Shown here: positions 54,450-59,942 of the stretch, piece after piece | Layout: each line of letters begins with the position of its first letter | How positions within the stretch are numbered: position 1 is the stretch's first letter | DNA from: Priapulus caudatus | Lineage: Eukaryota > Priapulida > Priapulimorpha > Priapulimorphida > Priapulidae | Direction of reading: 5' to 3' | Length of the DNA: 59,942 nucleotides | NCBI RefSeq assembly: GCF_000485595.1 | Contig: NW_014577778.1 | Location: forward strand, 103,153-163,094 | Program-made: the position numbers and the translations under genes | The notes under the pieces: model-generated | What the model was told of the DNA's origin: nothing | The model's database searches: none | The model's input: the letters and a program-made list of their open reading frames with translations, nothing else

Positions 54450-54518
54450 ATGGAAGCCTCCATGAAATGTCCGTATGATTCGCGAGCTGTTCCAGTTGCT
54501 CAATTTCCTGAACTATAT
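54450..54518 (+). CDS. Mutator-like element protein, exon 1
   Basis: The ATG at 54450, 36 bases inside the terminal repeat, begins MEASMKCPYDSRAVPVAQF and reads 23 codons to a perfect donor (TAT|GTAAGT). Phase 0 matches exon 2. The terminal repeat with its inverted CCAAT boxes may serve as promoter. Confidence 0.65.
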
Positions 54519-54534
54519 GTAAGTGTTTTGATTA

Positions 54535-54760
54535 TGATTATGATTATGATTATAATTATGTTTATGATTATTATGATGACGTTTATGATTATGACAACGG
54601 ATAACAACCAGGTATAGCTGTCAAGTCTATTGCTAGTATTTCTATAGTCTGCTATGCTGTCAAGTCTATTGTTAGTCTATGCTATTGCTATAGTCTATAC
54701 TATGCTATGCTATAGTCAAGTCTATTGCTAGTCTATGATATTGCTATAGTCAAGTCATAG
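54535..54760. repeat. (GATTAT)n and shuffled CTATTGCTATAGT repeats
   Basis: GATTAT units at 54535-54600, then degenerate GTCAAGTCTATTG(C/T)TAGT and CTATGCTAT units to about 54760, inside the intron between the two exons. Confidence 0.85.
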
Positions 54761-54878
54761 TCAGTGTCATAGCGAGTGGGCCTAAAATGTCACATAGTTT
54801 ATATTGTATTCTGAGTGTAGAATACTTGACTAAGGCCTATTGTATAGGCCATAGCCGTTCTCAGCTCGTCAACAGGGT

Positions 54879-55249
54879 CACACTGTGTTGAAACCTCACA
54901 CTTTTGTACTTGGCGGCAGATTAAACTCCGGTTTCAACTTGAATCCATCCTTGATCCAGGTAAAAATGCACTGAAATCCTGCATCGAGGTTCAACTAATT
55001 GAACTGTTTAAAAAAAATTCAACTCAAAAAAGTTTTGTTCAACTATTTAATATTTTATCCACAATAGTTTAAATAGAATTATTTTTTGCGAGTTGAATTC
55101 TTTAAAATCTCAAAATAGCTAATTTTGTGAGTTGAAATCTGTAAAAGATAACATGCATGAAATAGCGGAAATACGGGAATGTATTTCATCAGATTCTCAT
55201 CATCATCTTCATCATTCTGCCCGAAAGTGCGAGGTTTCAACACAGTGTG
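54879..55249. mobile_element. 371-bp MITE nested in the Mutator-like element
   Basis: 54879-54912 and 55221-55249 are inverted repeats (CACACTGTGTTGAAACCTC and its complement, then CACTTT/AAAGTG). The inside is AT-rich with several GTTGAA/TTCAAC motifs and no ORF. The target duplication is unclear. Confidence 0.75.
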
Positions 55250-55645
55250 GCGCTGACATGAGTCGATCTGCTGAGAGTGAGAATGGCATGTCAAGTATTA
55301 GAAAAATTTAATACTGAAAATCAAAGGTTAAAATGAGGTGAAAAATCTGGGGCCGGAGGCATTTTCTGAGGGTAGGTCGGTGACCAAAAACAAGCAATTT
55401 TTTTACTTGGCCTAAGAAATCTCTCAACCTACCCCTTATGACTATGCCAGTTTAAGTTAGCCTTTTGACTAAAATATGTCTGACTGAAATTGTGACTTTA
55501 GTGGTACGCCCCTGAAAAGAATTCGACGATCAGCCTGCATGACATCATCACAGGCCTACAATGTATAACTTATTTTGATAATTTGATTAAAATAGACATT
55601 TCCTTGAGTTTTATTTTCATTGCTTTCATTTTCCTTTCATTTTAG

Positions 55646-55983
55646 AGAGCCCTTCCGTATGATTACGAATATCATGTGTGCAACTTTAAAGCACTGGAAA
55701 ATGGAAATGGATTTCATGCAGAATTCCGGGTCAATATTGGAGATGCCGATAGAGCCCAAAAATGGTTGAAGGAGTACACAGAAACAAGCAAGGTTACATT
55801 CCGAGTACTGGCCACAAAGCCTGTTAAGGTTCCGAAGACTAATCTCTGGAAGACGTTCTATCGCTGCCAACATAATACACTGCCTCGGACATCACCAGTT
55901 AACTTGAAAAGAGGATGCAAGAACACACAGTGTACTGCACAAATGGACCTAACAGTAAAGAAGTTGCCAGGGAAGCGTTGTAG
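55646..55983 (+). CDS. Mutator-like element protein, exon 2 (zinc-binding, FLYWCH/CARF-like)
   Basis: Opens after the acceptor TTTCATTTTAG and reads 112 codons without a stop to the donor AG|GTAAGT. It contains VNIGDADRAQKWLKEYTE, TFRVLATKPVK, FYRCQHNTLPR and GCKNTQCTAQMDLTVKK. The C-x2-H ... C-x4-C pattern in a W-L-x-E-...-Y-RCQHNT context is the N-terminal zinc-binding domain seen in many invertebrate and fish repetitive proteins that carry a MULE transposase core, and is reminiscent of vertebrate CARF. The exons that should carry the core were deleted; 55990-57200 holds no coding similarity. Confidence 0.7.
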
Positions 55984-57200
55984 GTAAGTTGCGTACAGTA
56001 CAAAAGTTCATCCTGAAGGAGTGCCAAAAGAGATAACAGTAATAACATAGACATACATCTAATTAAAAATGTAGTATACCACATTGAACAATTTATGTGC
56101 GGTAACACATTTTCCCCAGAGTTTTGGAGGGGTATATTGTGAAAATATTTGGTTATTATAGCCTAGGTGATCTCTCTTTCTGGACACTAATGTACACAGG
56201 TAATATTAATAAACTTATTCCTAAAAAACGATTGTGAACCCACTGTACAAGTGTAGTTCTATTTTCCAACATCTCTTACAAAAGGTTCCAGCGAGTCTAT
56301 GGAGGGCCGTAACCTATATAACCAGTTGAATCACAACACTGGTATGTACATTTTTCAATTAAAATGGGCATCTCATCAAGTACATGTAAGGAACTATAAG
56401 GAACTCTATTTGTCATACTCTTGCATGTAGGTACAATGTATAAAGTAAATGAGAAATATTGACCTGAAATTTTTATCGAAATCAGATATCTTTTTAAGAA
56501 TAGCTGTAACACTGTTGTCATTATAAGTTGCAACAAAATTTATGTAATGATGATTTGTAGAAAAGATAAACAAGAAGTTTATTGATTAATAAAGTTTTTA
56601 TTTTGGAATAGCTTTTTACTGGTTCTCATTACCTGTTCTTGGTGTTACATGTGAGTGAAACTGAGATCCAGCAGAATTGAATTTCCATGAGGGGATTTAT
56701 GCCATGAAAGTTAATTCTGATGAATTTTGGTCTTCTCCGAATGTGCTGAATAACAAAGCACATACAGTACACTTAAAGCACATGGAGTAATCGCGGTTAT
56801 AGCGTGGTTGGTATAATGCACTAATAATGCATTATCTTTAATTTATAATCATAATAATTGTAAACGTCACTCTTCAAAACAAAGGGCATTATCTTGATCA
56901 TAGCAGTAGGCTTATAGAGATATATTGCCAGATATACAACCACTTGGAACTGTTTGTTTAACTGTAAAAAGAAAAGGAGGACACCCCTTAAATCAGAATA
57001 GACCTTATTTTGCCCAAAATAATGAGGCTTTGCATTCTCTGCTAGATGGGTAGGCCTTTGGCAGCAGTGATTCCACTACACCCGCAGGATTTCTGAACAG
57101 CAGTGCATGTAGATGCCAGAAATCTATGATATATAGGACATCTACAATTAATTTAATCAATTTAATGATAAAATTAAAAAGAAAAAAAGCTTTTACAAAA
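55984..57200. other. AT-rich interior of the Mutator-like element, no gene
   Basis: Begins with the intact donor of exon 2; no exon that could follow was recognised. Confidence 0.4.
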
Positions 57201-57209
57201 TAACCCTTA

Positions 57210-57226
57210 GTAGGATTCGAACCTAC
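57210..57226 (-). other. tRNA T-arm-like hairpin followed by a T run
   Basis: On minus, GTAGG-TTCGAAT-CCTAC is a perfect T-arm (5-bp stem, 7-base loop) containing the B-box core GGTTCGAATCC, followed 20 bases on by CTTTTTTTC. No acceptor stem, D-arm or anticodon arm can be formed upstream, so it is not a tRNA gene. Confidence 0.5.
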
Positions 57227-57305
57227 CTTCACCTGTTCACGTGCAAACTCAAAAATATTTTTCAACAAACGCTCCACGTGCGTATGTAAAATACCAACTG
57301 CGATT

Positions 57306-57410
57306 GACCAATCAGAAGGCTAGAAATATTTCCTATACCAACTGCGATTGACCAATCAGAAGGCTATAAATATTTGCTATGGCAATCCTGTTTGGGAATT
57401 GTAAATTCGC
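57306..57410 (-). repeat. right terminal inverted repeat of the Mutator-like element
   Basis: Partner of 54311-54414. A further partial copy of the CTGATTGGTCAATCGC unit extends inward. The 9-bp duplication follows at 57411-57419. Confidence 0.9.
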
Positions 57411-57877
57411 GTGCCGCCAGGTAGTCGCACTGGCTGCTTTCTCGTAGGTTTCCCCTGCGGCTGTTGCTCTTGTTGTTCTTGGGCTTCTTTATTGGGCTGA
57501 TCCCAACGCAGATACGGGTGAGCTGCGCGGAGATTGTCGACAGGCGATGTTATCTCGCGTCTTGTTGTCTTATGTTGCAGCAAATATTTCTTGGGCATTA
57601 TAACTTTACTTAAAGTGAAATGTGGTTTCCACGGAGATGCTAACTTTGGAGTTGTGTCTGGCTTCAGTGTTGAATCGTGGTAATATACCGCGTCCCCTAC
57701 CTTGAATTCGTGAGCTCTTGCCTTCCTATCGTAGAGCCTCTTATTTCTTTTCCAAACCTTTCTTGTTGGCTCCTTTAGATGCAAATACGCCTGATGAAAT
57801 CGTTCCATGTTTTGCGAAATGGGGTCCTCATCATAACCTTTGCGTCTAGGTAATAACACGTTATCAAGAGGAAACAC
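57411..57877 (-). pseudogene. Gypsy integrase C-terminal end (upstream copy)
   Basis: Blocks PLDNVLLPRRKGYDEDP, AYLHLKEPTRKVWKRNKRLY and FKVGDAVYYHD, then KPTPKL-type residues and HVDNLR-like SPVDNLRAAHPYLRW, form the integrase C-terminal (GPY/F-type) region of Gypsy elements. The integrase core upstream is missing: similarity stops at 57877. The coding sequence ends at the Mutator-like insertion; the duplicated target GTGCCGCCA lies within its last codons. Confidence 0.85.
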
Positions 57878-59075
<1,198 letters not shown>

Positions 59076-59120
59076 TGACTAGTTACGCGACGTCGTGATT
59101 CTAAAATACCAGTTCAAGTT

Positions 59121-59180
59121 CAGCTTACAAGTGCAGCTTACAAGTGCAGCTTACAAGTGCAGCTTACAAGTGCAGCTTGC
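59121..59180. repeat. 13-bp tandem repeat (CAGCTTACAAGTG), about 4.6 copies
   Basis: Nearly perfect units. Confidence 0.9.
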
Positions 59181-59800
59181 ACGTAAGTCGTGCAACACAC
59201 GCAGCTTACTCGATGTGACATCTCAGTCGCACGATGGCCGTAAATATTCCGTACGCGTCGTCGACGTCGTTCACCGTTGACGTCGAGACCGATCGTGTAG
59301 AATCGACATCGCCACTCATAGGTAGAAGCTTCACATGTGATTTCTGATGCCAAAATTTGATTCAGAATGGTCAAAAACATAGGAATCGTTGTCAATATCA
59401 CGAGAATTGGCCTACTCAGTCAAAAAATAATTGCGAAAAGTGTAAAATAATGGCGCCAATGGCCGCCGTTTTGAATTTTCCCGTGGCTAACGCTTTTTTA
59501 TGAATTAGTGGCTTATCCGTGAAACACACGCAAAATTCGATGCTTGTATGACAATCTGAATGATTTTTCACCTAATCTGCGCGGCACCTCTCTCTATCCG
59601 CCGTCGTGAAAACGCAGAGGATTGCTGCGCGACGCAGGGGCACGGGAGGCGTCATACGTGCGCGCCCCCTTCCGCGCGTCGCGTTGATTCTTTCGCAGCC
59701 GACGACTGTGTTCGTTTTTGTTAACTGTCGTTCATTGCAGCTTCGGGCTTTGGAGTCTGGTGCTTCGTTCGCTCCAGCGGCGGTGCGGAGTCGGTACTCG
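59181..59800. other. no gene recognised
   Basis: CG-rich patches at 59220-59280 and 59580-59700, and an ATGGCGCCAATGGCCGCC motif at 59450. It could be promoter-like sequence for something beyond the window. Confidence 0.3.
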
Positions 59801-59805
59801 CGCAC

Positions 59806-59881
59806 CCTTTATCTCTCTCTTTCTCTCTCTCTCTCTCTCCCTCTTTCTCTCTTTCTCGCTCTCTCTCTTCCCCTCTCTTTA

Positions 59882-59942
<61 letters not shown>
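59806..59942. repeat. (CT)n microsatellite running off the window
   Basis: Mostly CT with CCCT and TTCT interruptions, up to the last base. Confidence 0.95.

Larger units (their letters stand above)
54311..57410 (+). mobile_element. Mutator-like DNA transposon, 3.1 kb deletion derivative
   Basis: The ends 54311-54414 and 57306-57410 are inverted repeats of about 105 bp with about four mismatches, starting GCGAATTTACAATTC. They are flanked by the perfect 9-bp duplication GTGCCGCCA. Long terminal repeats plus a 9-bp duplication are the hallmark of Mutator-like elements. Inside are two spliceable exons (54450-54518, 55646-55983) encoding the N-terminus of a zinc-binding protein, a nested 371-bp MITE and a tRNA T-arm-like hairpin. 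No transposase core is present. It interrupts Gypsy sequence: the integrase end on the right, the Gypsy 3' region on the left. Confidence 0.85.

Noticed and set aside
57195-57300. tRNA gene on minus
   Set aside because: Only the T-arm forms; no acceptor stem, D-arm or anticodon loop can be drawn.

Overview
This window is eukaryotic and animal. Coding pieces carry canonical GT-AG introns, there are long microsatellites, and the only recognisable cellular-gene piece is a Rac-type small GTPase exon near the right edge. Almost everything else is transposable-element (TE) debris of many superfamilies: hAT, PIF/Harbinger, pogo/Tigger, Crypton, EnSpm-like, piggyBac, Helitron, Mutator-like, BEL/Pao and Gypsy. 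That diversity, with tyrosine-recombinase Cryptons and BEL/Pao elements and a frequent TAGGCCTA-type palindrome, fits a marine invertebrate. I cannot name the species. There are two assembly gaps (29699-29752 and 43308-43362).

Layout. 1-7.8 kb: a hAT exon fragment, a BED-finger hAT remnant with its terminal repeat, a Harbinger remnant (MADF protein on +, transposase on -), a 143-bp tandem repeat and a broken MADF protein gene. 7.8-16.1 kb: several broken genes of transposase-like families I cannot assign, a Harbinger piece lying inside a Gypsy reverse-transcriptase piece, a BEL/Pao scrap and a 460-codon gene with an NRF-1-like promoter site. 16.5-24.7 kb: a BEL/Pao element on the minus strand (3' LTR, integrase, reverse transcriptase, protease, gag end) joined directly to a truncated Crypton gene, then a 73-bp minisatellite. 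25.2-27.4 kb: a pogo/Tigger gene with a 30-bp coding minisatellite. 30.1-38.8 kb: a four-exon hAT-derived gene whose exons are open and in phase, with a 6.5 kb intron that holds a dead SWIM-YqaJ gene and a dead pogo gene. 40-47.6 kb: an EnSpm-like transposase fused to a BEL/Pao gag fragment, and a piggyBac tail fused to a broken Helitron. 48-57.9 kb: two Gypsy copies in tandem that appear to share one LTR; the upstream copy is split by a 3.1 kb Mutator-like element with 105-bp terminal inverted repeats and a perfect 9-bp target duplication. 58-59.9 kb: a Rac exon whose 3' half is repeated four times, then CT-rich and simple repeats.

Most coding remnants lie on the minus strand. The strongest candidates for something new are the open hAT-derived gene that has outlived the TEs in its intron, the Mutator-like deletion derivative that keeps two spliceable 5' exons, the SWIM-YqaJ nuclease gene, and the Rac exon-half array. 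All family names come from motif recognition by eye; no database search was run.
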